Below, one piece after another: positions 19,461 to 27,680 of a DNA stretch of 29,459 nucleotides (position 1 is the first letter of the stretch; the number at the start of each line of letters is the position of its first letter). The DNA lies in contig MU621248.1 in NCBI GenBank assembly GCA_025399215.1, positions 10,558-40,016 of the forward strand, given 5' to 3'. The notes under the pieces are model-generated. The model did no database searches. It was not told the DNA's origin and saw nothing but the letters and a program-made list of their open reading frames with translations. The position numbers and the translations under genes were made by a program. Origin of the DNA: Globomyces pollinis-pini. Lineage: Eukaryota; Chytridiomycota; Chytridiomycetes; Rhizophydiales; Globomycetaceae.

Positions 19461-19845
19461 TGATTTTATTGGACAACTTCAAAACTGAGAATCTCGGTTT
19501 CATTGGTGGTCCCGTTCCATGAATTCATGTGGCAACTTTTCTGGTGTCTATCATAAAAAGGAATGGTTTCGGAAACACTAATACTAATGTGAAGTTCCTT
19601 TTAAGTCCAATTAGTTTAATATAAAAAAGTCTCCATCCAGATAATTTGAATTACTGGAAAGGTCGCGTATGGGCTCACCAAATCAATAGTTACACAACAA
19701 TTAGTTTGCTTTGTTTTGAAACCACCACTTTTTGTGAAGATAAGTATTGCTAAGATATTAATGATACTGTAAAAAAGACTGACTCCAACGACTAAAAATT
19801 CATTCACTCGTCAAGAAATTTCGCGTTTTGTTATTTTTACATACT
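19461..19845. other. Divergent intergenic region, Cys-rich gene C / membrane-protein array
   Basis: 385 bp. A minus-strand 63-codon ATG frame lies at 19616-19807 (starting MNEFLVVGVSLFYS, partly hydrophobic); it has no homology I recognise and may be chance. The motif ATTTCGCGTTTT lies at 19818-19829, right before the first array gene. Confidence 0.45.
19818..19829 (+). promoter_or_regulatory. ATTTCGCGTTTT motif before array gene 1
   Basis: The same 12-mer occurs at 21569-21580 before array gene 2, each within 20 bp of the ATG. It resembles TTTCGCG-type cell-cycle (E2F/MBF-like) sites, but it could equally be a 5' UTR relic of the duplication. Confidence 0.4.
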
Positions 19846-20640
19846 ATGGCAGGATTGATTTCAGTTACGCTCACTCGACTGGTTCCAAACTTCAATGGCA
19901 GCATTATATACAGTCGTGTTTCATTACCAGACAATCCGTTTTTGTCTCAATTGGAACTTGATCAAATTGTTAAAGATTTTAATGATTTATATTCAAAAAA
20001 AGGACCATGCAGGTTGTTATATGGAATAATGACAGTGATGCTAATTTTATCATTCGTTAGTATTGTGACGATACCAATTGTCATGTTCCAAACCGATTTT
20101 TACTACATAATATTTCTTCCAACCATTATGATTGTATTAACAGGATTAATTCGACAAGCATATTATAACTACACAATTGAAAGATTTCGTAGATACTTGG
20201 CAGATCTTTGTATTACAATGACAAATAACTTTCGTCAACGTCGAATAACAGTTCGAATTGATAATGAACATATTGCAGTGACACATATTAATTCTGGTCG
20301 GTTAGGATTCACTGGACAATTTACCGTTGCAATTGACATCATGGTATCGCCAGACATGGTACCTCAATATCTTACCAACTCTATCATGACTCAAATGCCT
20401 CTCTCTTTTGGATCACCCTTATCTGTCTATAGTTCTCAAATGACCGCAACCAATTTGGCTCAAAATCGATACAGTCCAATTCCTGATCATCCGATTCAGT
20501 CTGGGAATTCACAAACCAACTTTCCAGAGTACCAAATTTTGCAATTGACGTCCACTGGTGTTTCTAGAGAGCGTGCTATCGAAACCCTTACGTATACAAA
20601 GGGTGATTTCGAGAAAGCAATGAATATCCTTCGTTCATAG
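19846..20640 (+). CDS. Two-TM membrane protein with C-terminal UBA-like domain (array gene 1), ERF4/Golgin A7-like core
   Basis: 264 aa from the ATG at 19846; the frame extends six non-ATG codons upstream. Layout: an N-terminal strand segment with (I/V)YYSR-like IIYSRVSLPDNPFLS; an amphipathic helix ending LDQIVKDFNDLYSKKGP; two hydrophobic helices (about residues 65-115); RFRRYLADLCITMT; a strand ITVRIDNE; a later strand FTVAIDIMV; a polar linker; and a terminal module (226-264) with EYQILQLTSTGVSRERAIET and GDFEKAMNIL, the three-helix pattern of UBA domains. The LNNLY-like helix, hydrophobic hairpin, and L..L-helix/strand order recall ERF4/Golgin A7 palmitoyltransferase cofactors; that link is inference. 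It is expected to sit in a membrane with the UBA domain in the cytosol, binding ubiquitin or a similar partner. Confidence 0.75.
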   Translation: MAGLISVTLTRLVPNFNGSIIYSRVSLPDNPFLSQLELDQIVKDFNDLYSKKGPCRLLYGIMTVMLILSFVSIVTIPIVMFQTDFYYIIFLPTIMIVLTGLIRQAYYNYTIERFRRYLADLCITMTNNFRQRRITVRIDNEHIAVTHINSGRLGFTGQFTVAIDIMVSPDMVPQYLTNSIMTQMPLSFGSPLSVYSSQMTATNLAQNRYSPIPDHPIQSGNSQTNFPEYQILQLTSTGVSRERAIETLTYTKGDFEKAMNILRS

Positions 20641-20921
20641 TGTGTACAGACTTTATAGTTCCTGTAATACAATCGATCAATTCCATTCTTTTACTGAATA
20701 TCTAACTTGTATTATATTGCACAAGTACTTTGAAGCATCTTCATCCTTACATACGTAATTTCTATAATCATATACATTTGGTTATTTCGATTCAATTTAA
20801 TACTATTGCAGTTGAATTTAGACAAATGTTATTTGATCAAGGAGTTTGTAAAGATCAAGGAATTGCATTTGTTGAATTGTGTATGAATGCAGTGATGAGA
20901 AATTTCTTTGGATTTTTAAAG
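20641..20921. other. Gap between array gene 1 and MHF1, with an in-frame upstream extension
   Basis: 281 bp. From about 20730 the frame that leads into the MHF1 ATG is already open (DQGVCKDQGIAFVELCMNA...), with coding-like codons. An ATG at 20826 would add 32 residues to MHF1. Whether this is a 5' UTR, an N-terminal extension or a gene remnant is unresolved. Confidence 0.4.
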
Positions 20922-21323
20922 ATGGAGAGCAATTCTGACCAAGAAACTATAAGAGTAAATGAGGTCCTCTAATCAACAAGAAACTAAAAGTTGCATTGCA
21001 TTCTTCTATAAACAAGATGGTTGAAGAATCTGGTAATATTCCATTTGTTGAACAAATAATAGACGTTACTTTTACTCCAGAGGCCCTTAATGGACTAGTA
21101 GAATTGACATTTGAACAAATTAGTATTTGAATGACGGTAGTTAAACGTAGAGTCGTTTGGTAGTGATTTGGAACTATTTGCAAAACATGGAAAGAGGAGT
21201 AAAGTATCTGCAGATGATATAAAATTACTACTGAGGAAAAATCCGCATTTGGTATCAATATTTTTGAATTGACATCAATAGTATGATCAATTGATGGAAT
21301 CAATGGAATCAGATACTGCTTAA
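20922..21323 (+). CDS. MHF1: MHF1 / CENP-S histone-fold protein, 4 exons
   Basis: Histone-fold subunit that pairs with MHF2/CENP-X and acts both in the inner kinetochore and in FANCM-type helicase complexes at stalled forks. Exons 20922-20954, 20981-21122, 21151-21251, 21282-21323; introns 26, 28 and 30 nt; 105 aa with all phases correct. The product matches the family along its length: KLKVALHSSINKMVEE (animal RLKAAVHYTVGCLCEE), then ALNGLVELTFEQI, FGSDLELFAKHGKRS (animal FAKDLEMFARHAKRT) and ADDIKLLLRKNPHL. No intron-free ORF shows this gene; only splicing of ultrashort introns reveals it. An alternative is retention of the last intron, giving NPHLVSIFLN and stop, or a start at 20826. It sits between copies 1 and 2 of an unrelated membrane-protein array. 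Confidence 0.88.
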
Positions 21324-21591
21324 TTTGCCGCTTAATGATGGCCAATAGCTTTTTATTACTAGTATTAACATATAACCTTGAAATTGTAACAATGAAACTT
21401 CTATGATAAGTATGTGTTTAGCTCAAAGTATCATTCATTCAGTGTAAACTATTTCAATAGTCTACATTGATTGATACAATTTAAGTGGTAGTAAGCATTA
21501 TTCGGCAATCACAATGTATCCTCTATATGATATCTATTAAAGGTTGGTTGCTCCTCTGTAGTTTAGCTATTTCGCGTTTTTCTTCTAAACG
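21324..21591. promoter_or_regulatory. Intergenic, MHF1 3' side and promoter of array gene 2
   Basis: 268 bp, AT-rich. ATTTCGCGTTTT at 21569-21580 lies 11 bp before the ATG of array gene 2 and matches the site before array gene 1. Nothing else recognised. Confidence 0.4.
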
Positions 21592-22365
21592 ATGACAACT
21601 GGAATGGTAAAAGTCCCACTGGTAAAGCTTACCCCCGCTACTACTCAGAGTCGGATGTATGACAAAATAATCATTTCACAAAACCCACATTTAACTCAAA
21701 CGGAATTAAATGATATTATAAATACCTTCAATGACTTGTATCGAAGAAAGGGTCCAAACCCACACATCACCACTGCATTAACAATCATATCACTACTATC
21801 GGTTCTCTTATTTATTTTATATTTCTATACAATCACAAGTGCTTCTGGAGAATTGTTTGGATTATTTTTGGCATTTTTAGTTTGTTTGATATGTGTAGTT
21901 ATAAGACGGGTCTATACTGCATTTGCAATGGATAGGTTTGCTAAAGCCTTATCAGATTTGTGTATCACAATTACACACGATTTCAACCATCGAAATCTAT
22001 CAGTTCGAGTGGATAATGAACTCATCACGATGATTGAGAATAGTTTACAAACAGATTATTCAGATCCTCGATTTCGTATTTCTATTGATGTGTTGGTTCC
22101 TATTTCATCAGTACCTTTGATGACTCAATTGATGATTAATGAAATATCAACTGTTCCGATCAATATGCAGACTAACTCATATAGATATACAGCTCTTCAA
22201 GATGGTGTATCTTCCTTCCCAGAATACCACATTGTGCAGTTGATTAGTTTAGGCTGTACTAGGGAAAAAGCCATTGAAACACTTTACTTCACAAATGGTG
22301 ATATTAACAAGGCCATTTATATCATCAAGTATGAACATGATCAATTGCCTGTGTATACACCATAA
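21592..22365 (+). CDS. Two-TM membrane protein with C-terminal UBA-like domain (array gene 2)
   Basis: 257 aa, single exon. It has the same layout as array gene 1: MYDKIIISQNPHLTQ, the helix LNDIINTFNDLYRRKGP, two hydrophobic helices (about 60-110), MDRFAKALSDLCITIT, the strand LSVRVDNE, then FRISIDVLVP. The C-terminal UBA-like module covers about 209-245 (FPEYHIVQLISLGCTREKAI followed by ETLYFTNGDINKAIYII). The shared phrases N-D-L-Y-(S/R)-(K/R)-K-G-P and (D/E)-L-C-I-T-(I/M)-T make common descent with genes 1, 3, 4 and 5 clear. Role inferred only from the layout. Confidence 0.78.
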   Translation: MTTGMVKVPLVKLTPATTQSRMYDKIIISQNPHLTQTELNDIINTFNDLYRRKGPNPHITTALTIISLLSVLLFILYFYTITSASGELFGLFLAFLVCLICVVIRRVYTAFAMDRFAKALSDLCITITHDFNHRNLSVRVDNELITMIENSLQTDYSDPRFRISIDVLVPISSVPLMTQLMINEISTVPINMQTNSYRYTALQDGVSSFPEYHIVQLISLGCTREKAIETLYFTNGDINKAIYIIKYEHDQLPVYTP

Positions 22366-22592
22366 AAAGACTGTTTTTGAGCCAGAATCACAAGATAAAC
22401 CTGGATGAATAAAGATTACTTCTATCCGCTACATCAATTTAAATTTACTCTATATCTGCAATGTACCATCTTCTATATCATCTTAATCATTAACGTGTCA
22501 GATGTTTTCAATGGATACATGAGTACCTACGTGGATATGATGAGAAACCACGAAGATCATTAGATAATTTCCAGACTATTGCGAAGAGGAAA
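22366..22592. other. Intergenic within the array
   Basis: 227 bp between array genes 2 and 3. The inverse of TTCGC (GCGAA) lies about 10 bp before the ATG of gene 3; otherwise nothing recognised. Confidence 0.35.
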
Positions 22593-23504
22593 ATGGCTAT
22601 GATTATGAACCGTGTAAACTTGGCCACCCTAACACCAACTCTCAGGTTTAATACGGTATATTACTCGCGTATGGTGGTCCAAGGGTCAATCTTTTCACAA
22701 CAAGAGTTGGATAATCTCGTAGATGCTTTAAACAAACTATGTGCACAAAAAGGTCCAAGTTCTGCAGTAGCTATTTTACTTTTGATCATGACTTTGGTTT
22801 GTTTCTTTGGGTTTGCTTTCGTGGGTGTAATTGGAGGTAGCATGTTGGAGAATGGTATATTTCTGGTATTCATCCCATTTTTTGGATTTGCTGGGTTCTC
22901 CTTTTCATTCATAATTTATTATTCAAGCAAAATGAGAGGATTAACCAGTCATTTGAATGATTTTTGTACTAATGAATCTATCAAACTACGAGAAAGACAA
23001 ATAACAATCCGAGTAGATGATGGAATACAATCATTGATGCCACTTGCTTTTTCTAGATCAAGAACTATTAACGCATTTCAATATCGAATTGCAGTGGATT
23101 TTAATGCCAATATATCTTTGGTTACACCCAACGCGACTGCATACTTACCAATGACTCAAATTGGAGCAAATATTGCAGGTTATGGAATTCCTCAAATTGC
23201 ACAACATTATCAACCGATTGGAAACAATCAAATGTATGTACAACCATACGGTTTACACCAAAATGTAGAACATGAAAAAGATTCTGATAAATTATCAAAA
23301 GTTGATCATACCAACTCTAATATGGATTCAAAAGGTCGAACATATCCTGAATTTCAAATTATCCAGTTAATGGGATTGGGTTTGGTAAGAGAAAAAGCAA
23401 TTGCAACGTTGTCACTAACAGATGGAGATATGACCAAGGCAGTTTATATTGCTCATTATGAAGCACAAAACAATCAACCACCAATGTATTTTCCATCAAA
23501 GTAA
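22593..23504 (+). CDS. Two-TM membrane protein with C-terminal UBA-like domain (array gene 3)
   Basis: 303 aa, the longest member, with no intron. The ATG at 22593 was chosen as the first in frame after GAGGAAA. Layout: VYYSRMVVQGSIFSQQELD, the helix LVDALNKLCAQKGP, two strongly hydrophobic helices (about 63-115, rich in Phe/Gly), MRGLTSHLNDFC, ITIRVDDG, FQYRIAVDFN. A polar linker longer than in its paralogues (about 190-250, Gln/Tyr/Asn then charged) leads to the UBA-like module at 251-290 (YPEFQIIQLMGLGLVREKAI, then GDMTKAVYIA). The L-M-G-L-G loop is the best match to the UBA MGF/Y loop among the copies. Confidence 0.78.
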   Translation: MAMIMNRVNLATLTPTLRFNTVYYSRMVVQGSIFSQQELDNLVDALNKLCAQKGPSSAVAILLLIMTLVCFFGFAFVGVIGGSMLENGIFLVFIPFFGFAGFSFSFIIYYSSKMRGLTSHLNDFCTNESIKLRERQITIRVDDGIQSLMPLAFSRSRTINAFQYRIAVDFNANISLVTPNATAYLPMTQIGANIAGYGIPQIAQHYQPIGNNQMYVQPYGLHQNVEHEKDSDKLSKVDHTNSNMDSKGRTYPEFQIIQLMGLGLVREKAIATLSLTDGDMTKAVYIAHYEAQNNQPPMYFPSK

Positions 23505-23659
23505 TGCAATGGTAATAAACCTTATTTATACTTGAATCTAACACAGTTGTTTTTCACAAGATGATTTTTTGAGATTTACCTCTCAAAGTGTATTTACAGA
23601 TTCTTTTGGCATGGATTGTTCCCACTCACTATTTTTTACTACCAACGTGTTTTTTATCA

Positions 23660-24205
23660 ATGACAACAGAAACAGAACAAGCACATATCATCACATTGAT
23701 TCCAACAGTGGGTCGATTTTTCATCACATACAAGTGTCCTCCATTCCAAACCAACACGAGATTCTCAAAGGAAAACCTGGATGAACTTGTTCAATCATTG
23801 AACGAATTAAGCAAAAAACATAGTTCGAATAGGTTCACATTAGGAATACTTATTTTTACACTTATTGTTAGTTTCTTACATATTGTTATACTTCTTCCAC
23901 TTTATTTAATACAACAGAAACCGTTTGACATTTTTTATGGGTTGATAATCATACAATTTATCAATCTCATCGTCACTCCTTTCAGTATCAAGACTACAGT
24001 AAAAGTTAAAATGGATCAATTTTCAAAACATCTGAAAGAATTTTGCAAGTTATCTACTGATAAATATAATGTAACGATCAAGGTTGATGAAGAATTTGAA
24101 AGTGAAAGGATGTTGAAAGTTGTTCGACTTCAACCAACAAATGATGCAAAATATTATCGTGTTGTTGTATTAGAACCTATATCAACTAATATACAAGCGA
24201 GTTGA
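23660..24205 (+). CDS. Array gene 4: same membrane core, UBA-like domain absent
   Basis: 181 aa when started at the first good ATG (23660, MTTETEQAHIITLIPTVGRF); the frame is open another 24 codons upstream without an ATG. It keeps FFITYKCPPFQTNTRFSKE, LDELVQSLNELSKKHSS, two hydrophobic helices, MDQFSKHLKEFCKLST, the strand VTIKVDEE and the strand YYRVVVLEPI, then stops. There is no linker or UBA-like module, and I found no plausible short intron leading to one. It is probably a truncated but intact paralogue, because the frame is clean across the whole core. Confidence 0.68.
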   Translation: MTTETEQAHIITLIPTVGRFFITYKCPPFQTNTRFSKENLDELVQSLNELSKKHSSNRFTLGILIFTLIVSFLHIVILLPLYLIQQKPFDIFYGLIIIQFINLIVTPFSIKTTVKVKMDQFSKHLKEFCKLSTDKYNVTIKVDEEFESERMLKVVRLQPTNDAKYYRVVVLEPISTNIQAS

Positions 24206-24550
24206 TTGTTTAACTCACTTTGTTACTTATCTTAAAATTTCAATTCTAATTGTAGTTATCGCTAACTTTGATATTGATGTTAACATTCTTCCAAACCTGA
24301 TCAATAAGAATTGATATGTTTCTTATCCTTGGTATTTTTGCACGTTATGAGACTCACAAATTGATTTTGAACAGCAACATTTACAATACATTGAAATGTC
24401 AATTGCTTTTTTACCAATACCAATTTCTGACTGTCAAATAACAAATGTAATCAATGGTAATGAAGAGTTCACGCGTCTGAGGTGGTAGGTGCAAACAAAT
24501 AAGTAGTGTGGAAAGATTATGTTCATTTCAGTTACCATTGAAATAACTTG
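24206..24550. other. Intergenic within the array, nothing recognised
   Basis: 345 bp between array genes 4 and 5. No UBA-like remnant could be read in any frame and no repeat was seen. Confidence 0.4.
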
Positions 24551-25144
24551 ATGCCAAAACTTGCACCAAATCGTTCCCCCTTAGCAACATTCATTCCAAA
24601 AGTAGGAATATTTTCAATCACCTATCTACCAAAGGTCTGTGACGTGAATCCTTATATAACACAAACTGAATTGGATACTATTCGAGATGATTTAAATTTG
24701 TTATGGAAAAAACGAGGTCCAAATCAATATTTAGGAATCTTGTTTCTATTCATCATTTTTGGATCATTGTTTTCATTCTTTGTCATTGCACATTCAATTT
24801 CTAAACAAAAAGCATCCAAAGATTTATTATTTATTGCGTCCATCTTATTCTTGAATAGTATTTTGTTTATTATCATCGATATTTATTACTTTTCTGCAAT
24901 GATCAAACGATTTACAAATCATTTACGACAATTTTGTATAGAATCTACCAGACAACATACGTCCAAACAAGTAATTATTCGTATGTCAACACCCAGTGAA
25001 TTGGAACATGCAGGTAGTCTAGGAAACACTAATGCAGTTCGATTACGAGTTTTTGTATTGACACATGATCAAGATACCGAGACAGACTTGCAAATGAAAT
25101 CAGTCAAAACCACAATTGAATCTAATGATACTCTAGACAATTAG
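24551..25144 (+). CDS. Array gene 5: same membrane core, UBA-like domain absent
   Basis: 197 aa from the ATG at 24551 (the codon before is TTG). It retains IFSITYLPKVCDVNPYITQ, the helix LDTIRDDLNLLWKKRGP, two hydrophobic helices (about 63-112), MIKRFTNHLRQFCIEST, VIIRMSTP and VRLRVFVLTHD, and ends in an acidic tail without the UBA-like module. Like gene 4, it could act as a partner that competes with, or modulates, the UBA-bearing forms; that is speculation. Confidence 0.7.
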   Translation: MPKLAPNRSPLATFIPKVGIFSITYLPKVCDVNPYITQTELDTIRDDLNLLWKKRGPNQYLGILFLFIIFGSLFSFFVIAHSISKQKASKDLLFIASILFLNSILFIIIDIYYFSAMIKRFTNHLRQFCIESTRQHTSKQVIIRMSTPSELEHAGSLGNTNAVRLRVFVLTHDQDTETDLQMKSVKTTIESNDTLDN

Positions 25145-25907
25145 TGAAATATATTTATTATCATTAAACATTGTATTGAATCTGATAAAATATCCCATGT
25201 GGTTCCATAGTATTTAGTTACATGGTTATCTGTATCCACCATCACTACAAATGAACCCAATATCCACATCAATTTAAACCTCTATAAACAGAAACACAAA
25301 CCATTTATTTGTTGTCTAATGAAACCAATATCAAAATTAAACATCACGTATCGTACGACCAATCTCAAATACTTTAGTTGGAAATTTACAAAGTAACAGT
25401 TTTTTTGTTCATTAACATTACTATTAGGCCAATCATTTTAAATGTATTCAAACCGAAATTGAACCTCCAACCAATACCACTTTTGACTAGACCATTACGT
25501 AAAAAGTAGTACAATTTATAAAAAAACTATTTCCAGATTTGAAATTGTTTCTCCTTGTTGCTGTTTGAAACAAAAGTGAGTGTTGCGGAGAAAACAATTT
25601 CAGGATCTACAATTGATACACTTGGTAAATGGAATGACATTTGGTAGATAGAATACATTACCCTTTATAATTCCACTGGTATTTCAATTGCATGTATTTT
25701 TTTTCCACAATGGACATATTACAATCGCGCAAAATTACAATTTTTTGTTCAAAGATACAACACATTCATCAGTCCATTCTTTGAATTCTTTTAGTTTAGG
25801 GTGATGTTCAATGGGAACATTTTGAAGGTGATTGAAACCACTGATAACCGCCACATGCTTGTTTTGGAAAAATACAATAAAAATTTCTTTTTTATTAAAA
25901 ATCCCCA
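25145..25907. other. Unresolved region with coding-like pieces on the minus strand
   Basis: 763 bp without a confident gene. On the minus strand three stretches look coding: an open frame from above 25907 down to the stop at 25735-25737 (includes HVAVISGFNHLQNVPIEHH), a short two-exon candidate at 25438-25658, and a frame near 25310-25400 (KVFEIGRTIRD followed by a possible 27-nt intron). They may be exons of one multi-exon gene, an old remnant, or chance. No family was recognised. Confidence 0.4.
25438..25658 (-). CDS. Possible small two-exon gene, unrecognised
   Basis: An ATG at 25658 opens a 43-codon frame ending in TAG at 25527. If a 41-nt GT...TAG intron (25487-25527) is removed, the frame continues to a TAA at 25438 for a total of 59 aa. 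The predicted peptide has strand-like segments (VDPEIVFSATLTFVSNSN and YWLEVQFRFEYI). It may instead be the last exons of a larger gene starting further right. No homologue recognised; weak call. Confidence 0.22.
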
Positions 25908-26652
25908 ATGAGATTTGTAGAAACTTCGCAAGTATATGGTCATCCTTGGCATACCCTGACTTTTGCTAACTGGAGAAAATACCCAAATGAATTCGCTCCT
26001 CATGTTGCTTCAGGTAATCTTATTTATCTCTTTTTAATCTTTAGTGGATGTCATTTCAAGACAGTTAACTTCAGATGGAAAACTTGTTACAGATCGTTTA
26101 TTACAGTTAAAACAACCTTTACCATCTTTTATTATTAAATTGGGGGTTCCAGAGACTAGTTTCTTCTTAGAAAGGTCTACTTTGGACCCTGTCACTCAAG
26201 CATACCAAGCAACTACATATTCTCTTAATATGAGATCACTATTTCAAGCAGAAGAAGTCTGCTGTTTTGATTCAGACCCTGAAACCGGTGGAACAGTGTT
26301 TTCTCAAAAGGCAACATTCACTGCCTTTTCATTGTTTTCATCTGCAATTGAACAATTTGCTATCAATAGATTCGAAGCAAATGCTGCAAAGGGACGACAA
26401 GGACTCGAATCAGTACTACAAATCGTCATATCTGAAGCCAAAGGATTGGAGAGTAAATGGCAGGAAGGAGTTCAAGGAGTGAAGCATGGATTAGAAGAAC
26501 TGAAAGATACCATGGTACACTTGGAGCATGATATTGTCCAAGAAAGTAAAGATATTATGGTTGGATTAGGAAAGTCTGATACGCTAAAAGATATGCATCA
26601 TTCATGTGACGGATCATGGTATGCCAGTTATCATCATAATCCATTTTGCTAA
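25908..26652 (+). CDS. PRELI/MSF1-domain lipid transfer protein (Ups2/PRELID3-like), 2 exons
   Basis: PRELI-domain proteins carry phospholipids (phosphatidic acid or phosphatidylserine) across the mitochondrial intermembrane space with a small Mdm35/TRIAP1 partner. Exons 25908-26013 and 26045-26652, with a 31-nt intron; 237 aa. Start MRFVETSQVYGHPWHTLTF matches the family's first strand and HPW motif; then KYPNEFAPHVASVDV, the R-L-L after the first hairpin, FLERSTLDPVTQ, and the C-terminal helix NAAKGRQGLESVL, which parallels NASKGREAMEWVI of animal PRELID3. The last ~55 residues form a charged helical extension (KWQEGVQGVKHGLEELKDTM) beyond the usual ~195-residue length. No presequence, as is normal for the family. 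It is closer to the Ups2/PRELID3 branch than to Ups1 by the HPW and NA.KGR motifs. Confidence 0.9.
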
Positions 26653-27013
26653 TATATTTACTTGAATATTGTTTTCCTCATAACAGTTTTGTCAAAAGGT
26701 ATATCTGCACGTGAGTATTCCCTTACATTCTATGAACGTGCGTTATTTGTATCCTAAACCAATTAAAACGTTTCTCATACTCACTATTGTATTTATCAAA
26801 CAATGGTCGAAGGAGTTGGATAACAAGTTTTAAATTTTACAAAGGACCGGTATATACCTACTACGACTAGTATACAAGACTATAATTATATTTCAAATTT
26901 CTTAAATTGATATAGACTTTTAAAAATTGAGCAAATAAAACGCAAGTGATTGACAAAATGAATGGGAGTAGATATATTTATTCCTTTATGAAAATAATAC
27001 AAATCCACCACAC
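26653..27013. other. Convergent intergenic region, nothing recognised
   Basis: 361 bp between the PRELI (+) and RPL24 (-) stops. AT-rich, no coding frame, repeat or RNA supported. Confidence 0.4.
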
Positions 27014-27680
27014 TTAACGGGAAGTAGCAGCAGCCTTTGGAGCAAATCCTTTAGTTTGTTGCTTGGTGAGTTTTTGCTTTGGGTTTGCAGATCGCTAGAG
27101 TTAGTAAACGATATGAAATACATCAGCTTTCTTGTCAGCCTTCTTCTTTTCTTTGATGGCAGAGACAGCTTTACGTTCAGCAAGACGGGCAGCAGGCTTC
27201 ATGTTACGTTTAGCCTTGATAGCATCTAATGAAGCACCAACAATGGCACGTTGAACTTTGACAGCCTTTGATTTACGTTTCTTGGCAGCTTCAACATCGT
27301 TACCCTTCTTGTGAAGACGACGGAAGACAATAGTCCAGTCGAATTTGGAAGCCTTCTTACGTTGAAGGAACAATGACTTGTTCTTTGAGTTGACGAATCG
27401 GTAAACCTACCAATTAATGTTATGAAATGACATACACGACCGTCAGTACGGACATAAAGACTTCCGTGACCAGGGTAGATTTTGAATCCAGAGAACGAGC
27501 AAGCTTCAATTCTAAAAAACAATCAATATATATGTCATAAGGTTGAAATTGAAAATCTGAGATGAATCCATCCATCCATCCATCCATCCATTCCACAACC
27601 AAACCTAAGTGCAGGAATTGAAGTTTCTGGAAAGATTGATATTTGGATTGATGTTGTTGTCTAGTTTTTACTTACTTCAT
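27014..27680 (-). CDS. RPL24: 60S ribosomal protein L24 (eL24), 4 exons
   Basis: Component of the large cytosolic ribosomal subunit. Exons 27676-27680 (only ATGAA), 27436-27511, 27122-27406, 27014-27094; introns 164, 29 and 27 nt; 148 aa, close to the yeast 155. The spliced N-terminus reads [18 protein letters not shown], then YVRTDGRV and [48 protein letters not shown], and it ends [16 protein letters not shown], matching the yeast C-terminus pattern. One zinc-ribbon cysteine of some orthologues is visible (ACSF). The third intron has a TACTAAC branch site. A long first intron right after the start codon is typical of fungal ribosomal protein genes and often has regulatory roles. Confidence 0.97.
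27512..27675 (-). other. 164-nt first intron of RPL24, with a TCCA microsatellite
   Basis: It runs from GTAAGT after ATGAA to TTTTTTAG. On the plus strand it contains six TCCA units at 27567-27590. It is the third outlier-length intron in the window. Confidence 0.85.
27567..27590. repeat. (TCCA)6 microsatellite
   Basis: Six perfect copies inside RPL24 intron 1. Confidence 0.95.

Noticed and set aside
20947..21345. 132-codon minus-strand ORF opposite MHF1
   Set aside because: It is a shadow; the plus strand has a spliced histone-fold gene with clear homology.
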